From contig CALKZS010000082.1 in the NCBI GenBank assembly GCA_938002835.1, positions 1 to 53,775 on the forward strand: a DNA stretch of 53,775 nucleotides. Direction: 5' to 3'. The DNA is from an uncultured Dokdonia sp. (GTDB taxonomy: Bacteria > Bacteroidota > Bacteroidia > Flavobacteriales > Flavobacteriaceae). Made by a program: the position numbers and the translations under genes. The first letter of the stretch is position 1; each line of letters opens with the position of its first letter. Shown piece after piece: positions 17,051-26,065 of this stretch. Below the pieces are notes generated by a model. It ran no database searches, was not told the DNA's origin, and saw only the letters and a list, made by a program, of their open reading frames with translations.

Positions 17051-18102
17051 TTTTTTTCTTTACTTAGGGCATTCCATCCTCTAGCAATCAATTCTATTTT
17101 AGTATTTGCTCGTGTAATAAGATGTATGCCTTCACTTTCTTGAGTCATATGACCTATGATAGAAAAATTAGGGTTTCCTTTAATTTTAGGGAAATCTTCT
17201 GGAGAGATTGTAAATAATAATTCGTAATCTTCTCCACCACTTAGTGCTATTGTTGTACTATCAAGTTTAAATTCTTCACAAGAACTTATCACTTGAGGAT
17301 CTAATGGTATTTTATCTTCATATACATTACAACCTACTTTTGAGTTTTTACAAATATGAAGTACTTCTGAAGAAAGTCCATCACTCACATCTATCATAGA
17401 TGTAGGTATCACTTCTAGTTGTTGTAATATACTAGATACATCCTTACGAGCTTCGGGCTTTAGTTGCCTCTCTATAAGATAAGAATATGCCTCAAGATCT
17501 GGCTGGCTTTGAGGGTTTACTTTAAAAACAGCTTTTTCTCTTTCTAAAATTTGAAGCCCCATATATGCTGCTCCTACATCTCCACTAACCACAAGTAAAT
17601 CTCCTTCTTTTGCAGTACTTCTTTGTACAGCTTTATTTTTTTGAACGTGACCTATTGCTGTAACACTTATTAATAATCCTGTTTGTGATGAGGTTGTATC
17701 ACCTCCTACAAGATCTAATTTATAATTTACACACGCAGTTTGTATTCCTGCATATAATTCTTCTATAGCTTCTAGAGGAAATCTATTTGACACAGCAATA
17801 GATACTGTAATCTGACTTGCAGATGCATTCATTGCATAAACATCAGATAGATTCACCATTACTGCTTTATAACCTAAATGTTTTAAAGGCACATAGCTTA
17901 AATCAAAGTGCACTCCTTCTGTTAGTAAATCTGTCGTTACTACAATCTCTTCATCTGGAAAATGTAAAATAGCAGCATCATCACCTACTCCTTTGATGGT
18001 ACTTTTATGTGTTATTTTAAAGTGCTCTGTGAGGTGATCTATCAGTCCAAATTCTCCTAATTCTGATAACGATGTGCGTTCTTTATTCTTATCTTCTAAC
18101 AT
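17047..18102 (-). CDS. thiL: Thiamine-monophosphate kinase
   Basis: Phosphorylates thiamine monophosphate to thiamine diphosphate, the last step of cofactor synthesis. The family motifs are all visible: GVGDDAAIL near residue 40, TTDLLTEGVHFD, VNLSDVYAM, VGGDTTSS and SGGEDYELLF. The 351-aa length fits ThiL. The ATG at 18102 is only 5 bp from the end of a perfect -7 element, so the mRNA may be almost leaderless. No other thiamine genes are adjacent. Confidence 0.95.
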   Translation of the reverse strand: MLEDKNKERTSLSELGEFGLIDHLTEHFKITHKSTIKGVGDDAAILHFPDEEIVVTTDLLTEGVHFDLSYVPLKHLGYKAVMVNLSDVYAMNASASQITVSIAVSNRFPLEAIEELYAGIQTACVNYKLDLVGGDTTSSQTGLLISVTAIGHVQKNKAVQRSTAKEGDLLVVSGDVGAAYMGLQILEREKAVFKVNPQSQPDLEAYSYLIERQLKPEARKDVSSILQQLEVIPTSMIDVSDGLSSEVLHICKNSKVGCNVYEDKIPLDPQVISSCEEFKLDSTTIALSGGEDYELLFTISPEDFPKIKGNPNFSIIGHMTQESEGIHLITRANTKIELIARGWNALSKEKN

Positions 18103-18107
18103 AATGA

Positions 18108-18115
18108 CAAAGATA
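18108..18115 (-). promoter_or_regulatory. -7 element TATCTTTG for thiL
   Basis: Exact minus-strand TAnnTTTG ending 5 bp before the start codon. Transcription would begin within a few bases of the ATG. Confidence 0.45.
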
Positions 18116-18222
18116 CTTATTCTTAATTGTTACTTAAGATTTTAAAAAATTAACTATTTCAATAAGGTCAATACACTCAAAACTCTTTATTTTTACCATA
18201 AAGCAACTTCTAAAATTAAAAA

Positions 18223-19638
18223 ATGAAGTATATATTCTTACGCCCTATTTTATTTATACTTCTCTTTACTTCACTATGTATAAACTCGCAAACTCCTTGT
18301 GAAAACGGATTTGCTGGACCATATCCGTGTCTTGGTTTTGATTTACAAGATCAACTCACAGAAAGTGACCTTGGAACTTCATTTGTAAATGATAGTTGGG
18401 GATGGACAGATAGTACTACTGGTAAAGAATATGCAATTATAGGTCTTAGAGATGGAACTGCTTTTATAGATATATCTTCTCCTACAAATGTCATTTTGCT
18501 TGGCACATTACCCACACATACTGTAGCAAGTATTTGGAGAGATATAAAAGTATATCAAGACTATGCTTTTATAGTAAGTGAAGCTTCTGGACACGGAATG
18601 CAAGTTTTTGATCTTACAAGATTAAGAAATGTAACCACTCCCCAAACATTTACAGAAGATGCACATTATGATGGTTTTGGTAATGCTCATAATATTGTTA
18701 TAAATACAGAAAGTGGTTTTGCTTATGGAGTTGGAACGACAACTTTTAACGGAGGCCCTCATTTTGTAGATATATCTGACCCATTAAATCCTACATTTGC
18801 TGGAGGTTATGGAGATAACAACTACAGTCACGACGCACAAGTAGTTACATATAATGGCCCAGACACAGACTATACTGCAAGAGAAATACTTATAGGTAGT
18901 AATGAAGATATCGTTGCATTAGTGGATATTACAGACAAAGCAAATCCTGTAGAAATTTCGACAATTACATATCCAAGTATAGGATTTACTCATCAAGGTT
19001 GGTTTACAGAAGACCAACGATTTTTTCTTTTAGGTGATGAAACAGATGAAATAGGATTTGGTTTCAACACCCGAACAGTTGTTTTTGATTTTAACGACCT
19101 TGACAATCCACAATTATTATTTGAATATGAAGGCCCTACAGAAGCGATAGATCACAATGGATATGTACTAAACGATCTCTTTTATCTTGCAAACTATAGA
19201 GCAGGTATGCGTCTTATTAACCTATCCACCATTGAAGATAGTAATATTGCAGAAATAGGTTATTTCGATACTTTTCCTTCAAGTGATAGTGCAGATTTTG
19301 GCGGAGGCATTTGGAATGTATATCCTTATTTTGAAAGTGGGAATATTGTTCTGAGTGGTGGTGGTGGCTTTTTCTTAGTAAAAGATAATGGAAATTTATC
19401 TGTTTCAGAAAATAGTCAAACCTCTAACGAACTTCGTATATATCCTAATCCTGCTCAAAATATCGTACATCTCAGTGCTAAAAATAATATTGGAGTTGTC
19501 ACGTTATATTCTGTACTAGGAGAAGTTATTATTAAAAAAGATATACAAACCGAAGGAAATCTTGATGTATCAAACATATCTCCAGGAATTTACTTTTTGA
19601 AATCCAAAAACAGTGTGCAACGTCTTATCATTCGATGA
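18223..19638 (+). CDS. Choice-of-anchor B / LVIVD-repeat protein with T9SS sorting domain
   Basis: Secreted 471-aa protein. A signal peptide (to about residue 22) precedes a beta-propeller-like region built of LVIVD-type repeats, with segments such as FIDISSP, FDLTRLR, VDISDPLNPTFAGGY and VVDITDKANP-like strands. The last 65 residues, beginning LRIYPNPAQNIV and ending in a LIIR tail, form a type A T9SS C-terminal sorting domain, so it should be exported and attached to or released at the surface. It is the first gene of a five-gene operon ending in MbnP/MbnH-like proteins. Its stop overlaps the next start (ATGA). Tandem paralogue of the next gene. The ligand is unknown. Confidence 0.85.
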   Translation: MKYIFLRPILFILLFTSLCINSQTPCENGFAGPYPCLGFDLQDQLTESDLGTSFVNDSWGWTDSTTGKEYAIIGLRDGTAFIDISSPTNVILLGTLPTHTVASIWRDIKVYQDYAFIVSEASGHGMQVFDLTRLRNVTTPQTFTEDAHYDGFGNAHNIVINTESGFAYGVGTTTFNGGPHFVDISDPLNPTFAGGYGDNNYSHDAQVVTYNGPDTDYTAREILIGSNEDIVALVDITDKANPVEISTITYPSIGFTHQGWFTEDQRFFLLGDETDEIGFGFNTRTVVFDFNDLDNPQLLFEYEGPTEAIDHNGYVLNDLFYLANYRAGMRLINLSTIEDSNIAEIGYFDTFPSSDSADFGGGIWNVYPYFESGNIVLSGGGGFFLVKDNGNLSVSENSQTSNELRIYPNPAQNIVHLSAKNNIGVVTLYSVLGEVIIKKDIQTEGNLDVSNISPGIYFLKSKNSVQRLIIR

Positions 19639-20864
19639 AAAAAATAATCCCCATATTTATAATTATCGCATATGCTATCATAGCTTGTAAAAATGATGAT
19701 AACACACAAACACCCGAAGAAATTATACCAGGGGATGTTTTTGAAAGATCTCAATGCACTAATGGTTTTGCAAATGTATACCCCTGTAATAACTATGACC
19801 TGATGGCAAGAATATCCTTAGCCACTTTAGGAGTAGAAAGACTTAATGACATATGGGGATGGACAGATCCTGATACACAAAAAGAGTATGCGTTAGTAGG
19901 CACTTTTTCAAATACTATATTTATTGACATTACCAATCCAGAAAATCTTATTATTGTGGGTAGTCTTCCCACACAAAGCACTTCTTCTAACTGGAGAGAT
20001 ATTAAAGTATTTCAAAACTATGCTTTTATTGTAAGTGAGGCTGCAAATCACGGGATGCAAGTCTTTGATCTAACAAGATTGAGAGACCCTCAAACAACAC
20101 CAATTACTTATACAGCAGATGCTGTTTACACAGAATTTAGCACAGGTTCTACCCATAATATTGTAATCAATGAAGACTCTGGATATGCATATGCCGTAGG
20201 AACAGATGATTTTTTAGGAGGCCCTCATATCATCAACATTCAAGATCCTCTTAATCCCACTTTTGCAGGAGGTTTTGACTTTATAGACTATACACACGAC
20301 GCTCAAGTAGTGACCTACAATGGTCCAGATCCTGATTATCAAGGACGAGAACTATTAATTGGAAGTACCGAAAACTTTCTCACTGTTGTAGATGTAACAG
20401 ATAAGTCTAATCCTGAGTTCATCTCTAGAGTTGCACAAGATAATGTAGGATTTATTCATCAAGGATGGTTTAATGAATCTCAAACCTTATTTTATACAAA
20501 TGATGAACTGGACGAAACAGAATTTGGCTTTAACTCTCGCACGCTTGTTTTTAATCTCTCAGATCTAGATAATCCTATATATGAAGGTCCATATTTTGGC
20601 CCCACACAGGCCGTAGATCACAACCTCTACGTAAAAGAAAATGAGTTGTTTCTATCTAACTATTCTGCCGGTTTAAGAATAGCAGATATTTCAGACCCCA
20701 ACCCTACTTCAATTACAGAGATAGGGCATTTTGACACATTTCCTGAAACAGATGATGCTATTTTTGATGGTGTGTGGAGCGTTTATCCATTTTTTGATAG
20801 TGGAAACATTATCATCTCAGACATCACAAATGGTTTTTTTATCATTCGTAAAACTGGCACTTGA
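19635..20864 (+). CDS. Choice-of-anchor B / LVIVD-repeat lipoprotein
   Basis: Paralogue of the preceding protein, sharing the WGWTD, NWRDIKVFQNYAF, HGMQVFDLTRLR, GGPHIINIQDPLNPTFAGG and HQGWF blocks. It differs in anchoring: the N-terminus is a lipoprotein signal with C18 (AIIAC), and there is no T9SS tail. So one copy is a lipoprotein and the other a T9SS substrate. The 4-bp ATGA overlap with the upstream gene supports translational coupling. The repeats suggest a beta-propeller binding protein; no enzyme motif is seen. Confidence 0.82.
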   Translation: MKKIIPIFIIIAYAIIACKNDDNTQTPEEIIPGDVFERSQCTNGFANVYPCNNYDLMARISLATLGVERLNDIWGWTDPDTQKEYALVGTFSNTIFIDITNPENLIIVGSLPTQSTSSNWRDIKVFQNYAFIVSEAANHGMQVFDLTRLRDPQTTPITYTADAVYTEFSTGSTHNIVINEDSGYAYAVGTDDFLGGPHIINIQDPLNPTFAGGFDFIDYTHDAQVVTYNGPDPDYQGRELLIGSTENFLTVVDVTDKSNPEFISRVAQDNVGFIHQGWFNESQTLFYTNDELDETEFGFNSRTLVFNLSDLDNPIYEGPYFGPTQAVDHNLYVKENELFLSNYSAGLRIADISDPNPTSITEIGHFDTFPETDDAIFDGVWSVYPFFDSGNIIISDITNGFFIIRKTGT

Positions 20865-20866
20865 TT

Positions 20867-22312
20867 ATGAGAAAAAAAATCTTTCATAATAATAGTTTTA
20901 GTACGCTTTCGCGAAAGCGTATATACATCATATTACTTACTTTATTCACATTTATCTCCTGTTCTAAAGACGAATCAACCTCAACAAATGATGATGAAGG
21001 TTTTACCAATGACGATGATGGAAATACTGATGACAATGACACATTAGACAACCTAAGTATCGAGTTTATTAAAGTATTAGGAGGAAGCCAGAATGACTCT
21101 TTCAGAGCTGTAGTATCCACCTCTGATGGAGGGTATGCTGCCATAGGAGATTCTCAAAGCACAGATGGAGACATTACCGATAATGATGATCAGATTAATC
21201 AATTATGGCTTGTGAAAACGGATCAAAACGGCACAATTATTTTTTCAAAAACCTATGGAGGTAGTGAAGATAATAGGGCTACAGATATTATCACAACCTC
21301 AGATGGCGGGTATGCCATTTTAGGATATAGTGAGAGTAGTGATGGTGATCTTACAGATAATAATGGGTTTTATGACCACTGGATTGCAAAGTTAGATTCA
21401 CAAGGGACTATAGAATGGCAACATAACTATGGTTTTTCAGGATCTGATCAAGCAAATGCACTTATACAAACTACTGATGGAGGTTTTTTTACAGCTGGTT
21501 TTTTAGATGTCACGGCTTCTGGTGGCGATGGGAATAATGGCTTTCAAGAAAATAATCAAACCACTAGAAACACCCTACACGGGGTAGGAGAATTTTGGGG
21601 TCACAAACTAGATGCCTCTGGAAATCTTGTGTGGAGAAGGTATTTTGGAGGATCTAATAACGATAGAGCTTATGATGTTACTAATGCTCCAGATGGAGGA
21701 ATCTTAATGGTAGGGGCATCAGAAAGTGCAGATTTTGATATATCTGCCTCTCAAGGGAGTTATGATTTTTGGGCGGTGCGCATAGATAACTCAGGAGAAT
21801 TACTTTGGGAAAAATCTTTAGGAGGTACAGAAATAGATATTGCATATGCTGTTACAAACGCTACAGATGGAGCTTATATAATTGCTGGTGATACTAGAAG
21901 CTCTGATGGACATATTACAGCCCCTCGTGGAAATGCAGATATATGGCTAGTCAAACTAAACGATGAAGCAGAAATTGTATGGCAACGAAGTCTTGGAGGT
22001 TCTAATTTTGATACTTTAAGAGATATCACTAACACCTCTAATGGCTATGTTATAACAGGAGCGTCCAGAAGTTCTGATGGTCAAGTAACAGAAAATAATG
22101 GTCAAAATGACTTTTGGATTGCTACTACAGACACCTCTGGAAATCTTACAGATCAATTAGTAATAGGTGGTAATAATCAAGATTTTGGTTACGGTGTCAC
22201 TACAGATAGCCAAGGAAATATTATTGTTGTAGGAGATACAGCAAGCACAAATGGGTCTTTAACAACTAGTAACGGCGAGACAGATGCCGTGCTTATAAAA
22301 ATTATGCAATGA
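20867..22312 (+). CDS. Repeat lipoprotein (DGG-type beta repeats)
   Basis: About 481 aa, lipoprotein signal with C32 (FISC). After an acidic Asp/Asn linker come six to seven repeats of roughly 60 residues with the pattern TSDGGY..xGxSxSxDGDxT...WxxKxDxxGxxxWxxxxGGSxxD. These are typical of large surface proteins in Bacteroidota and suggest a propeller or solenoid. Start: ATG 20867, two bases after the previous stop. The signal n-region is unusually long because a perfect palindrome (20904-20919) encodes TLSRKR just before the hydrophobic core. Role unknown; operon with the MbnP/MbnH pair. Confidence 0.75.
   Translation: MRKKIFHNNSFSTLSRKRIYIILLTLFTFISCSKDESTSTNDDEGFTNDDDGNTDDNDTLDNLSIEFIKVLGGSQNDSFRAVVSTSDGGYAAIGDSQSTDGDITDNDDQINQLWLVKTDQNGTIIFSKTYGGSEDNRATDIITTSDGGYAILGYSESSDGDLTDNNGFYDHWIAKLDSQGTIEWQHNYGFSGSDQANALIQTTDGGFFTAGFLDVTASGGDGNNGFQENNQTTRNTLHGVGEFWGHKLDASGNLVWRRYFGGSNNDRAYDVTNAPDGGILMVGASESADFDISASQGSYDFWAVRIDNSGELLWEKSLGGTEIDIAYAVTNATDGAYIIAGDTRSSDGHITAPRGNADIWLVKLNDEAEIVWQRSLGGSNFDTLRDITNTSNGYVITGASRSSDGQVTENNGQNDFWIATTDTSGNLTDQLVIGGNNQDFGYGVTTDSQGNIIVVGDTASTNGSLTTSNGETDAVLIKIMQ
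20904..20919. repeat. Perfect 16-bp palindrome (copy 6, in a signal peptide)
   Basis: Exact copy in the n-region of the lipoprotein signal sequence, supplying the positive residues SRKR. Confidence 0.95.
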
Positions 22313-23058
22313 GAATTTATATATTAATACTTGCTTCTATAATTATATTAACAGGCTGTTCTGGAGACTCATCTCCTAACACTCCAGAAGTAGGAAACTT
22401 AACTTTAGATTTTAACAATCTAATAGGAGATAACAATCTAACCTTAAATAGCAGAGTATATACAAATAACAGTGACGAAACCTATGAAGTAAGTGAGTTA
22501 AAATATATTATTTCAAATATTGTTCTTACTTCAGCTACTGGTGCATCGCATACCATTCCAGTAGAAGATAGCTATTTTGTGATTAACCAAGATGGTGCTA
22601 CAACAGCTACACTTTCAGATATTCCTGTTGGGAATTATACAGGCATTCGATTTGGTGTAGGTGTAGATCCAACAAAGTACCCTATAGAGTCTGGAACACT
22701 AAACTTTATACCTACGGCAGAAGAAGCTGGTATGCTTTGGACGTGGTCTGCAGGGTATAAATTTATCAAATTTGAAGGTATCTATACCACTACTACTGAT
22801 GAAGATGAACCTAACACTTTTTTATACCACGTAGGTAGTCACGGAGCTACTTTAGACAACTATAAAGAAGTTGAGCTTAGCATTTCAAAAGAAATCACCT
22901 CAACTGCAACAGCATCACAAACAATCAATTTTGACGTAGCCAAAATATTTGATAGTATTAACACACTCTCTTTAGAAGAAAAAAGTGATATCCAAGTAGA
23001 TCCAGAGAATGCTCCTAAAATTGCAGAAAACGTACAAACAGCATTTAGTATACAGTAA
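22309..23058 (+). CDS. MbnP-like copper-binding lipoprotein
   Basis: A 249-aa lipoprotein (C17, LTGC) with the features of the MbnP family: an N-terminal LTLDFNN strand, YxxSxLKYIISN-like segment, DIPVGNYTGIRFGVGVD, a W144-x-W146-SAGYKFIKFEG block and H174-x3-H178. In studied homologues the MbnH partner oxidises a Trp of MbnP to kynurenine, creating a copper site. The conserved WTW and His residues here fit that. The start ATG overlaps the upstream stop (ATGA). The downstream gene is the MbnH-like di-heme protein. No methanobactin precursor or MbnB/C is near. Family assignment is from motif memory; copper binding is inference. Confidence 0.8.
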   Translation: MRIYILILASIIILTGCSGDSSPNTPEVGNLTLDFNNLIGDNNLTLNSRVYTNNSDETYEVSELKYIISNIVLTSATGASHTIPVEDSYFVINQDGATTATLSDIPVGNYTGIRFGVGVDPTKYPIESGTLNFIPTAEEAGMLWTWSAGYKFIKFEGIYTTTTDEDEPNTFLYHVGSHGATLDNYKEVELSISKEITSTATASQTINFDVAKIFDSINTLSLEEKSDIQVDPENAPKIAENVQTAFSIQ

Positions 23059-23059
23059 A

Positions 23060-24118
23060 TTGAAATACCTTTTTTACATATTCATTTTTTTAAGCATTGG
23101 CTGTAGTTCAGATAATAATTCTTCTAGTGATGACGAAGGGTATACTCCTATACCTAATCCAGAATTAACTTTTGAAATTCCTTCAAACTTTCCTGAAACA
23201 ACCTATGATCTTTCTCAAAACCCACCCACAGAGAGAGGTTTTGAACTAGGGAAGAAACTATTTTATGATGGCCAACTAGCCTCAGACGGAGTCGTTTCTT
23301 GTGGTTTTTGTCACATCCAGAGTTTTGCTTTTACACATCACACTCACATCACCAGTCACGGAGTAGATGGAAAAATAGGAGAACGCAATGCGCAACCATT
23401 ACACAATCTAGCATTTATGCAAGATTTTACGTGGGATGGCGCCACTACCTTTTTAGACTCACAACCTATTATTCCACTCACGGCAGAAAAAGAAATGAAT
23501 GAGACAATCTCTAATGTACTCTCAAAATTAGAAAATGACCCTAATTATCCTGAGATGTTTGCAAATGCATTTGGTTCTGAAGGAGTGACTGCAGAGCGTA
23601 TGTTTAAAGCGTTATCTCAATTTATGGTATTAATGGTGAGTGCAAATTCTAAATTTGACAAATGGCAACGTGGAGAAAGTGTCACTTTTACTGATGATGA
23701 AGAAGCTGGCCGAATCTTATTTGACACTAATTGTGCTTCTTGCCACGCTGGAAGTTTACAAACAGATCAAAGCTATCGCAATAATGGCCTACCTGCAGAT
23801 CCAGAATTTATGGATAATGGTCGTGAGAAAGTAACGGGATTACCAGAAGACAGTTTTAAATTTAAAGTTCCTAGCCTACGAAATATTGAGATTACTTTCC
23901 CATATATGCACGATGGTCGTCTAGCAACTTTAGAAGATGTACTTGACTTTTATTCAGATGGCGTAGAAGATAGTGAAACACTAGACCCTATCCTTAGACA
24001 AACAGATGGGTCATTAGGAATACCCTTAACCTCTGATGAAAAAAACCAACTCATTGCTTTTCTAAAGACCTTAACAGATAATGACTTCTTACTAGACAAT
24101 CGCTTTGCTGAGTTTTAA
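23060..24118 (+). CDS. MbnH/MauG-like di-heme cytochrome c peroxidase family lipoprotein
   Basis: Two c-type heme motifs, C81-GF-C84-H85 and C225-AS-C228-H229, plus RNAQPLHNLAFMQDFTWDG and SLRNIEITFPYMHDGR blocks mark the CcpA/MauG family. I choose TTG at 23060 as start, two bases after the MbnP stop, giving a proper lipoprotein signal (FLSIGC, C15). A longer frame beginning inside the upstream gene at 23009 would put non-hydrophobic residues before the signal. The fixed pairing with MbnP suggests it oxidises a Trp in that partner (known for MbnH). It is the last gene of the operon and lies convergent to the ThuA-domain gene. Confidence 0.85.
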   Translation: MKYLFYIFIFLSIGCSSDNNSSSDDEGYTPIPNPELTFEIPSNFPETTYDLSQNPPTERGFELGKKLFYDGQLASDGVVSCGFCHIQSFAFTHHTHITSHGVDGKIGERNAQPLHNLAFMQDFTWDGATTFLDSQPIIPLTAEKEMNETISNVLSKLENDPNYPEMFANAFGSEGVTAERMFKALSQFMVLMVSANSKFDKWQRGESVTFTDDEEAGRILFDTNCASCHAGSLQTDQSYRNNGLPADPEFMDNGREKVTGLPEDSFKFKVPSLRNIEITFPYMHDGRLATLEDVLDFYSDGVEDSETLDPILRQTDGSLGIPLTSDEKNQLIAFLKTLTDNDFLLDNRFAEF

Positions 24119-24148
24119 GCAAGAGATGTGCTTCAGGTTAATTGACTC

Positions 24149-25225
24149 TCACTTTAACCTCCACGCTCTTTTACTTGATGTTTCTTTATTTGGAAAATCT
24201 GTAGGTACTTTAATAGATACATTTCCTGTAGCTGCCCATTGAGATCCTCTTGTAAATGTCACTATAAACCCTACACTTTCCATTGAGTAATCCATATGTC
24301 CTAAAGCTGTATGAAAAATTCTTCCTTTGCCATAGTCTATAGTCATTAGTAAGGGTTCGTGTTTGCCAGATCCTTTATTTTCTGGAGCCCAAGGTTGTGC
24401 ATTACCTTCAATATCAGAAAATGATGTGGCAAGCACCGTTACATTTTTTGCAGGGCCTCTCAATCTATCGTACAACTCGTCTTTGGTGTGCTTCCATTCT
24501 CTGGGTAATCCTTTCATTATAGGATGTTCTGGCGCTCTACTGGTCAATACAAATTCCGTTTCTGGACCGTGAGACGTCTCTTCTCCATTTGCTGGAATAA
24601 TTAATCCTTTTCCACTTCCGTCATAGTATATACGTTTTCCTTTATTTAGATCTCGATGTCCCCATCCTCCTACTCCTATCATCTCATTAAAAGCATCCCA
24701 ATTTCCAAAGGAGTTATTTGCAGCGTGTACAACAACTAAGCCTCCGCCATTTTGCATATAGTCTTCAAAACTTGCCTTTACCTCAGTAGTCCAATCACTT
24801 GAGTCCATTCCAAAATTTGAAATCACTACATCATACTTAGAAAAATCTGGATGAAAATCTGGATCTGCGATAATGCTATCTGAGGGAATATGTACTTTAT
24901 AATCTTCCAATTTGTAGTTCTCTAATAATCTCTTAATACTATCGTGATTATATCCATCTACTTCCCCGTGATGCGGCCCTTGATATGTATATTTTGTTCT
25001 ATATACAGCTACCTCAAAAAGAGTAGTTTCTTCTAGATATGACTTCATCATCATTGTAGTCTTAGGCCATACACCGTGGTTATTCTGACCATCTATAATA
25101 AGAGCTTTGAGTTTTTCTTTTACAATAGAGGCTTCATCTTTAACAGAAGAGGTATTGTTTTTGTTTTGACAATTTGAAAGTGTAATAACACAAAAAAGCG
25201 ATACAATATATAGTCTTATACTCAT
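24149..25225 (-). CDS. ThuA domain-containing lipoprotein
   Basis: ThuA-like domain protein with a class I amidotransferase-like fold. The N-terminus gives a lipoprotein signal ending in LSNC (C19) if the ATG 25225 is used; an ATG 9 bp upstream is equally possible, while the longest frame (to 25297) adds a tail partly derived from a decayed palindrome. Motifs: LIIDGQNNHGVWPKT, YDVVISNFG, GGGLVVVHAANN, HTKDELYDRL and GKGRIFHTALGH. Such proteins in Bacteroidota are usually linked to sugar or putative glycoside metabolism, and the substrate is unknown. It follows a TauE/SafE gene on the same strand. Confidence 0.85.
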   Translation of the reverse strand: MSIRLYIVSLFCVITLSNCQNKNNTSSVKDEASIVKEKLKALIIDGQNNHGVWPKTTMMMKSYLEETTLFEVAVYRTKYTYQGPHHGEVDGYNHDSIKRLLENYKLEDYKVHIPSDSIIADPDFHPDFSKYDVVISNFGMDSSDWTTEVKASFEDYMQNGGGLVVVHAANNSFGNWDAFNEMIGVGGWGHRDLNKGKRIYYDGSGKGLIIPANGEETSHGPETEFVLTSRAPEHPIMKGLPREWKHTKDELYDRLRGPAKNVTVLATSFSDIEGNAQPWAPENKGSGKHEPLLMTIDYGKGRIFHTALGHMDYSMESVGFIVTFTRGSQWAATGNVSIKVPTDFPNKETSSKRAWRLK

Positions 25226-25280
25226 ACTTAACATATTAATGTTTTTAAATATACTTATAATATAAATGTCTACCGTCTTC

Positions 25281-25296
25281 CGCTTTTGCGAAAGCA
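25281..25296. repeat. Decayed palindrome copy
   Basis: CGCTTTTGCGAAAGCA: two CpG-site transitions from the consensus. It sits in the short gap between the ThuA and TauE/SafE genes. Confidence 0.7.
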
Positions 25297-25304
25297 TAAT
25301 AAAA

Positions 25305-26063
25305 TTAATTTAAAAACAACTTTACCACCGCTACAACAAGTACCACTATCAACACATAATAGGCAATCTGATCTGCTTGTTTATAACGGGATGCAAACTT
25401 AGCTGTTAGATAACCTCCTAGCGTTTGCCCTATAGCCATTATGAGTCCCATTTTCCAATCAATGAGTCCTTGAAAATGAAAAATACCAATAACGAAAAGA
25501 GTGTATATTGCGATCACAAAACCTTTAAGAGCATTACTTTCTGTAATATTCATACGCAGCGCAAGAACCATTATAATGAGAAAGAAAACACCCATTCCCA
25601 TTTGAATAAACCCTCCATAAAATCCTAATGCAAATAGCAAGGGAATGTAGATATACCATTTAGGTTTAAAATGAAGATCTGTCTCTCTTAACCATCTTTT
25701 AGGTTTTACCAAAACAGCAATAAGCATAAAAACCATCATAAATTTAAATACTGCTCTAAACTGCTCATTACTTACATTAATAGCAAGTAACACACCTGCA
25801 ATAGCTCCAATAAAAATAGGGATGATGTACTTTTTATTACTAGAGATGTTGAGTTTTCCATTTTTATAAAACACCCACGAGGCTACACTGCTTTGTGTAA
25901 AAATCCCTACTCTATTGGTCCCATTTGCAACATTAGGGGGCAATCCTAAAACTTCTGTAAGAATAGTAAGCGTGATAACACTTCCATTACCTGCAAGGGT
26001 ATTAATACCTCCTGAGATGAGAGCACCTATGATGGCAATACTATATGATTGAAATTCTGTCAT
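25305..26063 (-). CDS. TauE/SafE family membrane permease
   Basis: A 252-aa polytopic protein with about eight membrane segments and the typical N-terminal GALISGGINTLAGNGSVIT and LGLPPNVANGTNRVGI motifs of the TauE/SafE (TSUP) family. Members export or import organosulfonates, sulfite or other small anions; the substrate here is unknown. The start lies 2 bp after the stop of the upstream TonB receptor, so the two are cotranscribed. Confidence 0.88.
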   Translation of the reverse strand: MTEFQSYSIAIIGALISGGINTLAGNGSVITLTILTEVLGLPPNVANGTNRVGIFTQSSVASWVFYKNGKLNISSNKKYIIPIFIGAIAGVLLAINVSNEQFRAVFKFMMVFMLIAVLVKPKRWLRETDLHFKPKWYIYIPLLFALGFYGGFIQMGMGVFFLIIMVLALRMNITESNALKGFVIAIYTLFVIGIFHFQGLIDWKMGLIMAIGQTLGGYLTAKFASRYKQADQIAYYVLIVVLVVAVVKLFLN

Positions 26064-26065
26064 AT

